A DNA stretch of 64,000 bases, taken from contig JANTQA010000047.1 in the NCBI GenBank assembly GCA_027625915.1, positions 8,742,001 through 8,806,000 of the forward strand. The letters run 5' to 3'. A program made the position numbers and the translations under genes. Positions 23,700 to 35,883 of this stretch are shown here, piece after piece. Below the pieces are notes generated by a model, which had not been told where the DNA came from, searched no databases, and saw only the letters and a list, made by a program, of their open reading frames with translations. This stretch comes from Anaeramoeba flamelloides (Eukaryota > Metamonada > Anaeramoebidae). The number at the start of each line of letters is the position of its first letter. Position 1 is the stretch's first letter.

Positions 23700-24055
23700 T
23701 TAAAATTTTACAAAATGGTAAAATTTACTTACACCATTCTTTATTGTTTCACAAAAAATAAGGTTAATTAATATGAAAAGTGTGTCTGAATTTTGAAACA
23801 ATCAAAAAAATAAAACCAAAAAACATCAAAAAAATCTAGAAAATTACGGGGAATTTTCTACAATTTAAATTTTTAATTTGAAATTTACTTATAATATCAA
23901 GTATTTTACCTTGAAAATCGACTTTACATTAGGTATAATATTATATAGTGAATTAAATAATACATTGGAACAAAAAAAAAAAAAAAAACGAGATTTTATT
24001 CTGAAATTCAGCTTTTTTTCTTATGGCACTTATTATTTTGACCAATTTATATTTT
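23700..24055 (+). repeat. dispersed 0.4-0.5-kb repeat, copy 3
   Basis: Shares the TATCAAGTATTTTACCTT..AAATCGACTTTACATTAGG block and the terminal TTATTATTTTGACCA with the other copies (21660-22160, 60134-60602). Non-coding. Confidence 0.4.
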
Positions 24056-24160
24056 TTTCAAAGATCTTTAATTTTGATTAACTTTAAACATTTAAAATTT
24101 TTTTACAAAGAACTCGTTCTTCAACCCCTTCAAAATTGCATTGTAAATCTTTTTAAATTA

Positions 24161-24359
24161 CAGTCAGTTTCACTTTTAAGGCAAAAACTTTCAACGAAAT
24201 TTAAGGCACAATAAAAATCTCGAATTAAGGCACAAAATTTTGTATTCTAGTATAATAAATTGCAAAAATTAAAAATTCCAAATTTTGTGCCTTAATTTGA
24301 GATTTTTTTTGTGCCTTAAATTTCGTTGAAAGTTTGTGCCTTAAAAGTGAAACTGACTG
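24161..24359. mobile_element. palindromic CAGTCAG MITE, copy 5
   Basis: TA-flanked and full length, with only scattered differences between the arms (AAGGCAAAAAC in the left, GTTTGTGCCTT in the right). Confidence 0.9.
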
Positions 24360-24524
24360 TATTAAAATACCAATACCCCCGTACTAACACCAAAAAAAAA
24401 AAAAAAAATACAAGTGTTATATGGATCATTAAAATGTCCACTCAAAACCCGCTTTCAAAATCTTGGGGAAAATTACCAACTTAGTGATTTAAGGAGGAAC
24501 ATCCCAAAAAACAAATTCTTCCTA

Positions 24525-24723
24525 CAGTCAGTTTCACTTGTAAGGCACAAACTTTAAACGAAATTTAAGGCACAAAAAAAATCTTAAATTAAAGCACAAA
24601 ATTCAAATTCTAGTATAAATAAATTGTAAAAAAAAAAAAATTCCAAATTTTGTGCCTTAATTTGAGATTTTTTTGTGCCTTAAATTTCGTTGAAAGTTTG
24701 TGCCTTAAAAGTGAAACTGACTG
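24525..24723. mobile_element. palindromic CAGTCAG MITE, copy 6
   Basis: TA-flanked and full length. Copy 7 begins only 82 bp further on. Confidence 0.9.
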
Positions 24724-24804
24724 TATGCATTGAAACAATGATTCTTTTTTTGACACAGGTGTTAACAATCTTTTAACAATATATTGAAATTACTTATTTT
24801 GATA

Positions 24805-25001
24805 CAGTCAGTTTCACTTTTAAGGCACAAACTTTCAACGAAATTTAAGGCACAAAAAAATCTCAAATTAAAGCACAATTTTTTGGAATTTTAATTTTCA
24901 CAAATTATTTTACTAGAATTCAAATTTTGTGCCTTAATTTGAGATTTTTTTTGTGCCTTAAATTTCGTAGAAAGTTTGTGTCTTAAAAGTGAAACTGACT
25001 G
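24805..25001. mobile_element. palindromic CAGTCAG MITE, copy 7
   Basis: TA-flanked and full length. The loop side differs from its neighbours (GCACAATTTTTTGG in the left arm). Confidence 0.9.
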
Positions 25002-25350
25002 TAAAAATATCCCTTTTTTCTGTGTTTTTATTTTTTATTCTAACGTTAATACCCAATTACCACTCTGCACCAAAGAAGAGTAGTATTGATCAGTGTTAAA
25101 ATTATTGAAATTCTTTGTGTTATTAGACTTTGAACACAAAACCAAACTTATACAAAAAATAATTGGTTAATTATCGAATTTGGTTTTCTCAAGTACTGTA
25201 TAAGTATATTTTTTTAAAAATAAACAAAAAAGAAAAACAAAAAAATACTAATAAACTTCAATTTTTCCCGAATAATAATAATTTTTAACTTCAGAGAAAA
25301 TATCACAAACACCTTAACCAATATAAAATAATAGTATAGTTTTTGTAATA

Positions 25351-25520
25351 CAGTCAGCTCTATTTTTAAGACACATACTTCAACGAAAATTAAGGCACAA
25401 AAAAACCTCAAATTATGGTACAAAATTTGAATAATTTTTTTTTACAAATTATTTTACTACAATATGAATTTTTTGTTTTAATTTGGGATTTTTATTGTAC
25501 CTTTACAGTGGAACTGATTG
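25351..25520. mobile_element. palindromic CAGTCAG MITE, copy 8 (decayed)
   Basis: The most diverged copy: CAGTCAGCTCTATTTTTAAG at the left, GTGGAACTGATTG at the right, still flanked by TA. About 30 bp are missing from the right arm. An older insertion than its neighbours. Confidence 0.75.
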
Positions 25521-25749
25521 TAAATAATACATGTTTAAACTTTATATTCACCCATTATCACTTTAAGTTAAAAATTTCAATAAATTCTAGGTACATAAAA
25601 AAAATATCATTTAACTAAAAATTTTTAATTTAATAAATATAAATTATATACTATTGAAAAGAATACCTAACATGAAAATAATCATTAAAAAGATTTTAAA
25701 TTGTTAATATTAGGAAAATTGTTATTTAATTACTAAAAAGTTTTGTTTA

Positions 25750-25947
25750 CAGTCAGTTTCACTTTTAAGGCACAAACTTTCAACGAAATTTAAGGCACAA
25801 AAAAAATCTCAAATTAAAGCACAAAATTCGGAATTCTAGTAAAATAATTTGTAAAAAAAAAAAATTCCAAATTTTGTGCTTTAATTTGAGATTTTTTTGT
25901 GCCTTAAATTTCGTTGAAAGTTTGTGCCTTAAAAGTGAAACTGACTG
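25750..25947. mobile_element. palindromic CAGTCAG MITE, copy 9
   Basis: TA-flanked, full length, with clean arms. Last member of the 5-kb cluster. Confidence 0.9.
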
Positions 25948-26547
25948 TATTTAAGAAACCAACCTATTAAAATCCTAACTCGCCCACTTATTCGAATATT
26001 GATTAATTAAAATTTACAACTTCAATACATTATTCAATCGATCAAAAAACTAGAAAAAAAATCATTGTTTTTCAAATTCTTTGCAAACATCTATAAAACT
26101 CTATTGTTTTTCAAAATAACTTGATCTACTTTGTACTATCAAATTATTATTTGCGTATTCTAGACAACTCATTTTAATGGAATTTAGGCGAGTTTATTAC
26201 TAGGCTCATAAAAAAAAATTGGGTTGTTATCAAAAGAACTGATTCAAATAAACGCAATTAAATAACAATTCCAGTACTAATATTAACAATTAAAGGCCAC
26301 AACAGGGCTTATTTCAACACACAATATCGGTATCAAGACTATATAGAAAATTTCAAATGATAAATTTACTTGAAGTTGGATTTTTCTTGTGTGTTAACTA
26401 TTTTTGAAAGTTTGTACTAAAATGATGTACTTACTCTAATAATTATGAATCTAATCTTGAAATTAAAAAGTTTAAATATTAATTGAATTTAAATTTGTAA
26501 AGATTAATTTTTAAATATTGTACTATTATTCTTTTGGTTTCGAAACG

Positions 26548-27950
26548 ACATTCAAAAAAATTGGCTGTCCCCAAAATCGAAAATAGGCACAAAAACCCAA
26601 TTTCTTAAATATTTCCTATCAGAAAATTATTCCATATTTAAACGACTCAATTTTAATATTTTTATATATAATTAATTTTTATTCAAATAAAATAAAAAAA
26701 TAATTAACAAAAAAATAAAAATATCATTTGGCCAAAATAAAGAAAAGTGTAGTTCAAAAAAATATTTTTTCAAATTTCTTACAATTTCAAGAACAATTAT
26801 TGATCAATTAAATGATAATATATCATCAAATAATTACACATGATTTTTTCTATATAACAAACCCACATTAACTTTCTACCAATCACCGTTTTTAGATCTA
26901 AGGAGAGAGGTTATACAACTTAAAAAAAAAAAAAAAGAAAAAGAAAACAAACCAAAAGAAAACGAAAAATAATAAAACGTTGTTAAATCAAAATTATTAC
27001 CAAATTAAATATAAAATATCGAATTTTTTTTTTATTTTTGAAGAGAGAAAATTGCTTTTCTCCTGTGTGTTGTTAGGTTTTCCAGAATTTAAAAGAATTG
27101 AGTAAAATCAAAGATTTTTCTCTATTCTTTTGAATCCTGGAAAACCTAGGCACCTACGTAATTTCTAAACCTTTTTTTAGAAAATTTGTCAAAGAATCAT
27201 AAACTTTATTATCACTTTAATGATAATATACATGATTGATCCTTTTTATTCATAATATATCTGTTATTTTCTTCAAGTGAATTTTTGTGAAAAAATATGA
27301 AAAATGTTGCTATATTTTTCAGATCAACATCACTGAATATATGCGATAATTATTCCTAAAGTGTCTTACATTGGAACAAGCATTGGTTTTTGAGGAAGAA
27401 AAAAAATAGCAACATTTATCAAAAAATTTAAGAGATAAATTTGAAATGAAAATATAGCAATGATCATTTAGAAATGGTTAATTGGAACCATTTTGAGGAA
27501 CTTAATTTGGAATGAAAAAACTTGAAAATTTTTCTATCCCAAAATATCAGATCGAATAATAAATAAAAAATTGATAGTATTTTTAAACCCTTTATTTTTA
27601 CATGTAGAAACAACCATGTAATTTTTAAAACTTGAAATAATTATACTTTTTTGGTTAAAAATTTTGGATAACGATCACAAACACTAAAAAAATAAAAAAA
27701 AGAAATGAAAAGTTTTTTTTTAAAATTTCTTTTTCTTTTTACTAATTTCTATCAAAAAATAACAATAGTTATTGATATTTTTTTTTTCAAAAGATCAGCA
27801 TACATTTTTTTTCGAAGCGATAAACTGCCTCTCAAAAAAATATATGTGATATTTTGAAAAAAAAAAAACAATAACTGCTGATATTATTAATTAAAATATA
27901 GTATTTTTATCTTTCAACTGTTTTAACCGTGTCCAAAATTTTGGAATTTA
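26548..27950 (+). mobile_element. Tc1-like repeat (GGACAC family), copy 2, interrupted
   Basis: The left part (26548-27015) matches the 2.7-kb copy through TTGTTAAATCAAAATTATTACC. The right end (27880-27950) has TTTTAACCGTGTCCAAAATT. About 860 bp of other sequence, including a hairpin module at 27072-27150, sits between them where the other copies are continuous, so this copy was probably split by later insertion. Confidence 0.45.
27072..27158. repeat. single hairpin module (type B) with linker
   Basis: GTTAGGTTTTCCAGAATT pairs with the inverse of AATCCTGGAAAACCTAG across about 79 bp, centred on TAAAATCAAAGATTTTT, followed by the linker GGCACCTACG. Same unit as modules B1 and B2 of the 33-kb array. 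Confidence 0.8.
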
Positions 27951-29635
27951 CTTTAGTTACTTTTGGAAGTTCTAAATATGAAAAATGAAATATTAAATAC
28001 TGAAATACTAAAATTTTTGAATTTAATTTATCTTTAAATTTGAAAAGTAATTTAAAAAATAATCCAAAATAAAAATATCTTATTCTATATATTGATAAAA
28101 AAAGTAATAATTTATTACTCAATAATATTTATGTAGATTTTTTCGAGCCTTTTATGATTATTGTGGGATAATAGCATGTACCCCCTTGTTACAAAAAACA
28201 CCAATTATCCAAATATATATAATTAATACCAATAATTACATCCAATTTTTTTCTCAAAAAATCTCAATGATATTAGATACAATGTTTGCCACTAATATAA
28301 CGATACATTTCACAAAAATTGGAATAATTTTCATTTCATTTTATTCAAATAATTTTTGGAATTTTTATTAAATTTTTGATCTTTCAAAATTATAAAAACA
28401 GGAAAAATAACAGGGTAATACCCCCCCACCCCAGGAAAAAAAAAAAAAAAGAAATTTTGATATTTTTTTTTGGTATAGTAAATACAATAATTTCTCGATG
28501 TAATAAATAAAAAAATCAATATGATCTTTCATTTTTCTATTTTTTTTTTATTTACAAACCAGTAAGAAACCCATACCATATTTATTAATTGTTATTATCT
28601 GTAATGGTCAGATTAATGCGGAAGATCCCACAAAAAAATTAATATGACTCTTAATTTCATACAACATGGTTTTTAAGAAATAACCTATTTTTATGTACTC
28701 TGGGGTTTTAAATCATTTTTGCCAGCTGAGGAATTATCTTTTAAAGTTATAGAAACAAAGGAAAGTCAAAACATCACAATTGTATGATTTTTGATGGTTT
28801 TAAATGGTAAAAATTATCAATCATTAAAAACTCTAAAGCAATTATCATAAAAAAAAAATAAAAATCAATTTTTTTTAACCACTTGACTCACTTACTTTCC
28901 ACTTTATATTTGTTTGTATTGATTCCCTCCCACTTCAGTTTATTATAATTTAAAATGGAGAGGAATATAAAAGTAATAATAAGATTTTGATTTATATTCC
29001 TTTTCCATATAAATTTCAAATTTGAATTGCGAAAACGATTTTTGCCCAATAAAGAAATATTTAAAAAAACAAAATCTTTCGATTTTAAACAAACATTCTT
29101 GACTCAGCATTCTTTTCAGTAAATAAATAACAAGCTTTCTAAAAAAGTAATTTCCACCTTACATACGTTTAGGAGAATCCTAAAATCTGTCTGGTCTATT
29201 TGCACAATACAAGTTAGAATTTAAAATATAAATCGGATAAATTTTCAACTGATTATCTATTTAATTCTTCATAATCTCTCATCTTTAATTCCTCGTTGAT
29301 CCGATATTTTAATATACGTTAAAAAAAAAAATACATAAAGCTCATAAATAAATGTTCTGTTTAAGGATTTGTTTGCTTTGAAAGTCGAAATTTAAAATAA
29401 AAAAAGAATGTAAATTTTTTTCTCATTTAATATCCAAAGATGAGCATTTTGAGAATGAAAATAGTATGTGTTGAAACTCTTTCAGTGTTTTAAAATAATC
29501 ACATTTGAGCTCAAGTGTAAGAACTTTTCAAGTCACATATCTGATTTACTTTAGAAAAAAATAATTGAAAATTGGAACGGATACGAATTTTGTACCATTT
29601 TTTCTACTTTTTTCGTTCTGTTATATTTCATCAAT

Positions 29636-30037
29636 ATGCTCAAAAATGCAAGTTCTTTAAACGAGTATCCATTTAAAATTAAGTTAATAATTAAACAAAC
29701 AGAACAAGAAAACGAAAAAGAAAAAACAAAGATAATTCAAGAAAAAGACATTGAAAAACAAGAAAATGAAACACAAGACAAAAAAGAACAACAAAATAAG
29801 GAAGAAAAAAAAAAAAAAACGGTAACCAAACATAAGACAGGATATGTAACCGAACCCCAAAAATGCAATTTTTGTAAAGAAAAGGATGCAAAAATTTATT
29901 GTTACAAACAAGATCACTTTTTTTGTCGCCTTTGCCATGTTTCAAATCATCACGAAGGAAAAAACTCCTTTTTTAATTTAAAAACAGACAAAGAGGGTGA
30001 AGAAAATCAAGAGACTGAATCAACAAAAGGTAATTAG
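29636..30037 (+). CDS. B-box-type zinc-finger protein (probably first exon only)
   Basis: The 133 codons hold a highly charged Glu/Lys/Gln segment (residues about 20-65, likely helical or coiled) and then a B-box-like zinc finger at residues about 76-106. Its ligands read C-x2-C-x7-C-x7-C-x2-CH-x3-HH (CNFC...YCYKQDHFFCRLCH..NHH). B-boxes are protein-interaction modules, seen in TRIM-type and related proteins. The frame ends soon after, in ESTKGN. At 30030 the sequence AAAGGTAATTAG offers a GT donor, so the gene may continue: a good acceptor (TTTTTCAG) at 31538 would add only about 13 codons ending DEFF at 31576, with the intron made largely of a dispersed repeat. The downstream structure is uncertain; the B-box itself is clear. 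Partner and process unknown. Confidence 0.65.
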   Translation: MLKNASSLNEYPFKIKLIIKQTEQENEKEKTKIIQEKDIEKQENETQDKKEQQNKEEKKKKTVTKHKTGYVTEPQKCNFCKEKDAKIYCYKQDHFFCRLCHVSNHHEGKNSFFNLKTDKEGEENQETESTKGN

Positions 30038-30519
30038 TTCTTTTGATATTTTTTCTTACTTTTTAATCAACTAACCAAATTTCTTCCAAATATGATTAAA
30101 AAATGGAACCTAAGAATTTTTCATTAGCAAACGAGTATTTTTGCTTTGTTCTTCTGAATTGTACTTATTTTTTCAAAAAAGGAATTTGTTTCCTATTCCT
30201 TGTTCATTTTCTTGTTTTATAAAAAAAAAAGCAAGTTAGCAACAAATTTTGGTACTTTTCAACATTCCAAAATAGCACTTCCACAGAGGGTAAAATAAAA
30301 ATATGATCAATTACTTTCCCAAAAAAAATGTCCTTTCAAGACAAATTTCAGTTAGATACATCAATTTGAAGATACTTTCTTTTGTAAAAAAATTCTTTCT
30401 CTCCTAAATTTGTCTTTAAATGGGTAATTAATATAGCTGTTATAAAAAACCAATTAACACACACCGGAAAAACTGCCACTCAAACTGTTATGGTGAATCT
30501 TTTAAGGTACTAGTAAACT

Positions 30520-31520
30520 AAAAAAACCTTTTGGTAAATTTAATAGTAAATTCAAAAAAAAATTTACCGTATCTTGGAATTGAAAAAACAAGTAAAAATC
30601 TGATTATTACCAATCAGGACTTACTTTTAACGATATTTTCAGAAATGAATTATTTTTTTTAAAAATCAATTTACAATTTTTCTCATTTTTAAAAAAGTTC
30701 AAAATATCACATATTTCCGAATTATTTCAAAAAAAATTTTCTTTGAAAGAAGAAAGAAATCTTATTATTTTCGAAGGAGAAGTGTACCAAAATACACTTT
30801 ACAAATAAAACCACTAAATTTTCGAATAACACAGTAATAAAAAATCTACTTAATTTCAAAAAAATTAAAATAATTATTTTAAACTTGAAAAAAAAATATA
30901 ATATCTTTATCCAAAGAATAGTTCAAATCAATTTTTTCTTTTTACTGGTCAAAAAAATACGAGAAAAAAAAACAAACAATTAAATTAAAAAAATCTCCCA
31001 AAATACTTTTTTGAAAACCAGGAAAATGCAACTCAAAACCATAAAGAAATATATTTTATAATTTGATTATTTTTTATCGATAATTAATAACACAATCTTA
31101 ATTCTTTCAGCGAGTTAGTAATAATCCAGAGACATAAATTATCAATAGGGTTTATTATTATTTCTCAATTTTTTAAAGATTTTCAAACAAATAAAATTAA
31201 TTTCAATTAATAATTCTAATAAAAAAAAATTAATAAATATTATCAAATAACTGATTTTAATAATAACAGTTCGTTATTTATACCCTTAATACATTGAAAA
31301 AAAGAATATTACCCAACCTTTTAAATTTCAAGAAATTTAATAAATATTTGTGAATAAAATAAATAATCAATTTTTTTCTGATCCTCAAGGATTCAATATT
31401 TAATTTATTTTTCTTGCATTCTTAAAATAAGATTAAAGTTTAAAGGTTATTTGTTCATACAAATTCTCTTATAAATTACTATAGATGAGATTTCTTTTAA
31501 AATAAAAATGTTTTGCAAAT
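30520..31520 (+). repeat. 1.1-kb dispersed repeat, uninterrupted copy
   Basis: Aligns with 5401-6830, minus the 384-bp insert there. It keeps the unduplicated target sequence (TTTCAAAAAAAATTTTCTTTG near 30727), so it supplies the empty-site version. It may form most of an intron of the B-box gene. Confidence 0.65.
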
Positions 31521-33223
31521 TTTTCTTATGTTTTTCAGATACAAGAATTAAAAACAAAACCGATGAGTTCTTTTGATAGAAAATTTAATTGGGGAAAATG
31601 AACTCTTGGAAAAATGATAACCCATTTGTCTAAAGTTAATAAATGAAGTTGGCTTATCAAGTTTAAATCGTATCCCTTGCGAAAATAATTGTACTATTAT
31701 TTTCGAGAAAAAAAATAAACAAGAGTTACTAGTTCCTTAAGCATTTTAAAGAACACCTTTTCCAACTTTTATTACTCATTTTTTGAGACCCCTTTAGCAT
31801 AAAAATTCTATTTTCTTTCGAAAAATTTAAACAACGAACCAATAGGGTATTTTTTTAGATTATTTTCGCATATTAGTTTTTGAATAAGAGATGTGAAAAA
31901 AAATCACTTCCTTTTCATTTCTCCCCAATTATAAACTATTTCCAAAAAAGTGGGACAAATTTATTTTAAAATATATTTATTAAATTAAATCTTCAAAAAA
32001 GTATTTAAATGTTCAAAATCATTAACTACCCTTTATTGATTCTTGATAACAATTCAATTTGTTTCTTGGTATTGTATTACATAAATAAAGTTTACTAAAT
32101 TTTCTAATCTTGATTTTATATGATGTTTTTAAGGGGTTAAAATTGGTGTTTATTATTTTTGTTTTTAACTGAAAAAACTGTTTTCATAACTTCTTTAATC
32201 TCAGAAAATTTTTTAAAAAGAATCGAAAATATATAAATACAAATTACTGTTTTAAAAAATCATTTGTACCCTTTCCATATTTCCAGTTTTTTATTGAAAT
32301 TGCCACTTCATTTTCTCCAAAAAAAGGTGATATTTTTTTTTCATTTTTTGGAAATATTTCAATATACATTTTTTGAAATAAATACCATAGTCATTGATTC
32401 AATTGGTCTTAATATTAAACTTAATTTGGCATTGTAAATTAACGAATAACTTCACTATCAAAGATGATTTTTTATGAAATGTGAAAAAAAATGTCCCACA
32501 TTTTTGGAAATACCTTAAAGTTTAAAACATTTTTTTGAATTTATTGGTAAAAAACAAAAAAAAAATAAATTATTTCAAACACGCTTTTTAAAGAAAAACA
32601 AAATTTTAGAATTGGTCTATTCTAAAACAATAAGGAAAGCTTTCGTTAACTCCTAAAATTGGTTCACTTCTAATAAGAAAAGAAAAATATAATTTCTAAA
32701 TTCAATACTATTAATTTCAGAATAAATGAAAAAAAAAAAAATTCCGATTTATTAGGCATCTTTTCTTTTTTTAAAATATTGTTTTCAAGGGAAATAGTTT
32801 GTGATCTTTATTACTTTTTATTTTTTATTTTTTTATTTTTTTATGCTATATGTAGGATGACACGATCATGAAAAAATTTTTTCAAAAAAAAATTAAATAT
32901 TTGCTAATTTTACCCTTTTTACTAACTTCAATTAGAATAAACACTATTGGTTAATAAAAGATCTTTGATCAAAAAATATTTTTAAATATATTTTACAATT
33001 TAAGTTGGAAAATCCAATTTTCCAGTAATATTTTTTTTCAATTTAATAGTAAAAAATTTGAAAACTTTTTTCTTCAAAGATAAGAGGTCATTTTAATCAT
33101 AATACTTTAAAAGTATTTTAAATCTAATGAATATATTTCAAATAGGGAACCAACAATTTGGATTATTAAAGAATAATTTCTTAATGTTTTAAATTGGAAA
33201 AAATATTTTTTTCTTTCATTTTC

Positions 33224-33668
33224 CGTTAGGTTTTTTTTAATTTTTGAAATAAACAGAAAATTTTTATAAATTTTCAGTTTATTTCAAAAAGTAAAAAAAA
33301 CCTAGGACACTTTTCGTTAGGTTTTCCAAAATTTAAAAGAATAGAGTAAAATCAAAGATTTTACTCAATTCCTTTGAATTTTGGAAAACCACCGCTAGCT
33401 TTTCTTGAGTTTTCTCTTTATTTGGAAAATCGATAGATTTTAACAAATAAAACAGAAAACCCCAAGAAAAGCTAGGCACTTGACGGACACTTTTGTTAGG
33501 TTTTTTTTAATTTTTGAAATAAACAGAAAATTTTATAAAATTTCGATTTATTCCAAAAAGTAAAAAAAACCGCCGTTAGCTTTTCCAGAATCTAAAAGAA
33601 TTGAGTAAAATCTTTGATTTTTCTCCATTCTTTTTAATTCTAGAAAAGCTGGGCACTCTACGGACACT
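33224..33668. repeat. tandem array of five hairpin modules (A-B-C-A-B)
   Basis: Five adjacent palindromes of 75-82 bp: A1 33225-33306, B1 33316-33390, C1 33395-33476, A2 33495-33573, B2 33575-33653. A modules have a TTTGAAATAAAC... stem, B modules TTTTCCAGAATTTAAAAGAAT, C modules CTTTTCTTGAGTTTTCT. All share a GTTAGG/CTAGG-type stem base. The linkers CACTTGACGGACACTTTTG and GGCACTCTACGGACACTCT lie between or after them. Relatives occur at 27.1, 41.4, 44.1 and 45.6 kb. No ORF. The family is unknown to me. Confidence 0.8.
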
Positions 33669-35338
33669 CTCAATATTTATCATCAGTTATTTTTTTTTTT
33701 CCGTGTTTGAGTTTTTTTAGATGAGTAGAGTGTTTTCAAAACTATTAGTTATTATCTCTTCAAAAAAATATCCTAAAGTTGAGTTTAAAGAAAATTCATT
33801 GTCACATCCATTGAAAATTTTTTAACCCCAAAATATAACTTTTTTTCTTGACTAGAGACTTTTCAAAATCGTGGTACTATTAACAACAATAAATACAATA
33901 GCCTCAAGATTTTTAAGAACTGGAATGTTGATTATATTGTGAATAAGCTCAATTAACAAGGATGAAATGATAATTGAAATTGTAGTTTTGTCTAACTTTT
34001 TTTTTTCAATTTTATTTTTTCATACTAGTGGAGTGTAGAATCCTAAATCTAAGAATCCCAAATCAAAGTCAAATTTCAAGATTAGAAAAAAAGATAATTA
34101 GTTGAAATTTTATCCTATTTAAATTACAAATACTAGCCTTAAAAAAAAAATTGAAAATACAACTATTTTCATAAAAAAATAACAAAAATAATCAATCTTT
34201 ATATTTGTGATACTAACTTGTTCTTTCATAAACTTGAAAAAGTATTTTTAAAAAATATTTTTTTGAGTTTGAAATGTTAATTCTTAAATACTAGAATAAT
34301 TTTATTTTGTTTTTTTTATCTTTAAATTTGGGAAAATTAATTAACAAATTCCAACACAACAATTCTTAATTGCGATACTTTGTTAAAAAACAAACAATTT
34401 ATTGTTCAATAAAATTTATAAGGGATTTTTTATACCCATTTTAATCACACATACCAAGAAAATTTATAGGAAATGACAACATTATTTAATTATAGACATT
34501 TATAGCGAGTAAGCTTATTATTTATACTAATAAAATACTTTCTTAAAAAGTTGAGTCAAAAAAAAAAAAAAAAACAAAAAGAATAAAAAATAAAAACACT
34601 AAAAAAAAATCTTTTTTTTTGCAAAAATAATTTTTTCCAACCTTTTGAGAAAACACCGCTGAGCCTTAATCAAGATAAAAGTATGGTATTTGAGTTGTAT
34701 CTTAAAAATTTGATAGAACTTAGATCTTTAATATATTTTTATTAATGAACTGTGTTGGTGTATTAGTGATCGCACAAAATCATAATTTTCAAAAAAAAAA
34801 AAAAAAAAAAAAAAGAGAGAAAATGATAGAATTTGAAAGTTAAAATTTAATTGATATTTTGCTGTTTAACCGATTCCAATTGTGAAGAAAAAAATCGAAA
34901 AAATAAAAAAATTCCAAGTTCCCTTGCTGTTCCCATTGATTTTCTTTTTTATTTCTGTTTTTTCATTTCTAAAAAGTGTTTTGAATTATTAGTATTTTGT
35001 TGATTTTTTGGTTACACCAACAGATATTTTAGAAATGCATTTGAAACTTAAAAAGATGTTATTTTACAAAGAACAATGAGAAATTCTGATTTAAGAAAAA
35101 AAAAGACATATAAATCACAGAAAACATCATTTTTTTCAAGAAAATCAACCCTCATATGTTTATAAAAATTAAAAATACTCAAAAAAAAAAAATTGACTTT
35201 TGTGATTTCGCTTTAATCATTTTTCTGAAAAATCAAAGATTCTTTGAATTTAAAATTAACAAATCTTCGTTATTTTATTAATAAAAAATAATTTGATACT
35301 TTTGGGAAATATTTTGTTGAAAAAAAAAACAAAAACGG

Positions 35339-35399
35339 TTTCTGTGATTTCTGTGATTTCTGTGATTTCTGTGATTTCTGTGATTTCTGTAATTTCTTT
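35339..35399 (+). repeat. 9-bp tandem repeat (TTTCTGTGA)n
   Basis: About six head-to-tail copies of TTTCTGTGA, the last slightly changed. The reverse frame reads a repeating Glu-Ile-Thr but has no gene context. Confidence 0.9.
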
Positions 35400-35883
35400 A
35401 CTGTTCAAAATTTGTAATTTTATTTTTTTTTCATTTTCAAACAAACCCCTGAAAACAAAATATAATTGATCCTTTCTAAACCTTTTTCGGATACCATTTG
35501 AAATTAAAAACGAGTCAAGTAAAAATAATAATGTATTTCATTTAATAATTATTTTCAATGAAAAAAATTTAAAAAATAAGAAAAAACAAATTATTACTGA
35601 TGGAAAATATTAATATAAGAATTCAAAACAATAGTATCGGAAAATATTCGATTGTTTATAAAAATTATATTTTACCATTTTAAAGACAAATTCAAAACAC
35701 AACAATTCACTTTTTCAAATTTTATTGAAGAAACTTTTTCATAAAATGTATTTTGAGGATCATAAAAAAAAAAAAAAAAAAAAAAAAACAATTATCTTTT
35801 TAAAAAAGTAAATAAATTTTAATTTTAAAAATCTTTAAAATATAAATAAAAAATAATGAAAAAATGCAGATAAAACAGAAAAA

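Larger units (their letters stand above)
18103..29635. other. 11.5-kb repeat-dominated region without recognisable gene
   Basis: Contains the 1.9-kb inverted-end element (18862-20735), nine palindromic MITEs (20927-25947), two copies of the 0.4-0.5-kb dispersed repeat (21660-22160; 23700-24055), a 0.2-kb repeat (22165-22375) and a Tc1-like repeat with a nested insertion (26548-27950). 28.1-29.6 kb shows only A/T-rich sequence. Confidence 0.6.
30038..35883. other. region between B-box and ankyrin-BTB genes
   Basis: Contains the second copy of the 1.1-kb repeat (30520-31520), a possible last small exon of the B-box gene (31539-31576), the five-module hairpin array (33224-33668), long poly-A tracts near 34560 and 34790, and a 9-bp tandem repeat (35339-35399). 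No other gene seen. Confidence 0.5.

Noticed and set aside
20927-25947. Regularly recurring palindromes resembling a CRISPR-like array
   Set aside because: The units are about 200 bp, flanked by TA duplications, and the spacing is irregular (about 80 to 1300 bp). These are DNA-transposon MITEs in a eukaryote.
29684-29945. Minus-strand frames opposite the B-box exon
   Set aside because: Shadow frames: Phe/Leu runs are the reverse of the Glu/Lys-rich coding segment.
35256-35444. Minus-strand frame with repeating Glu-Ile-Thr
   Set aside because: It is a direct translation of a 9-bp tandem repeat, with chance sequence on either side.
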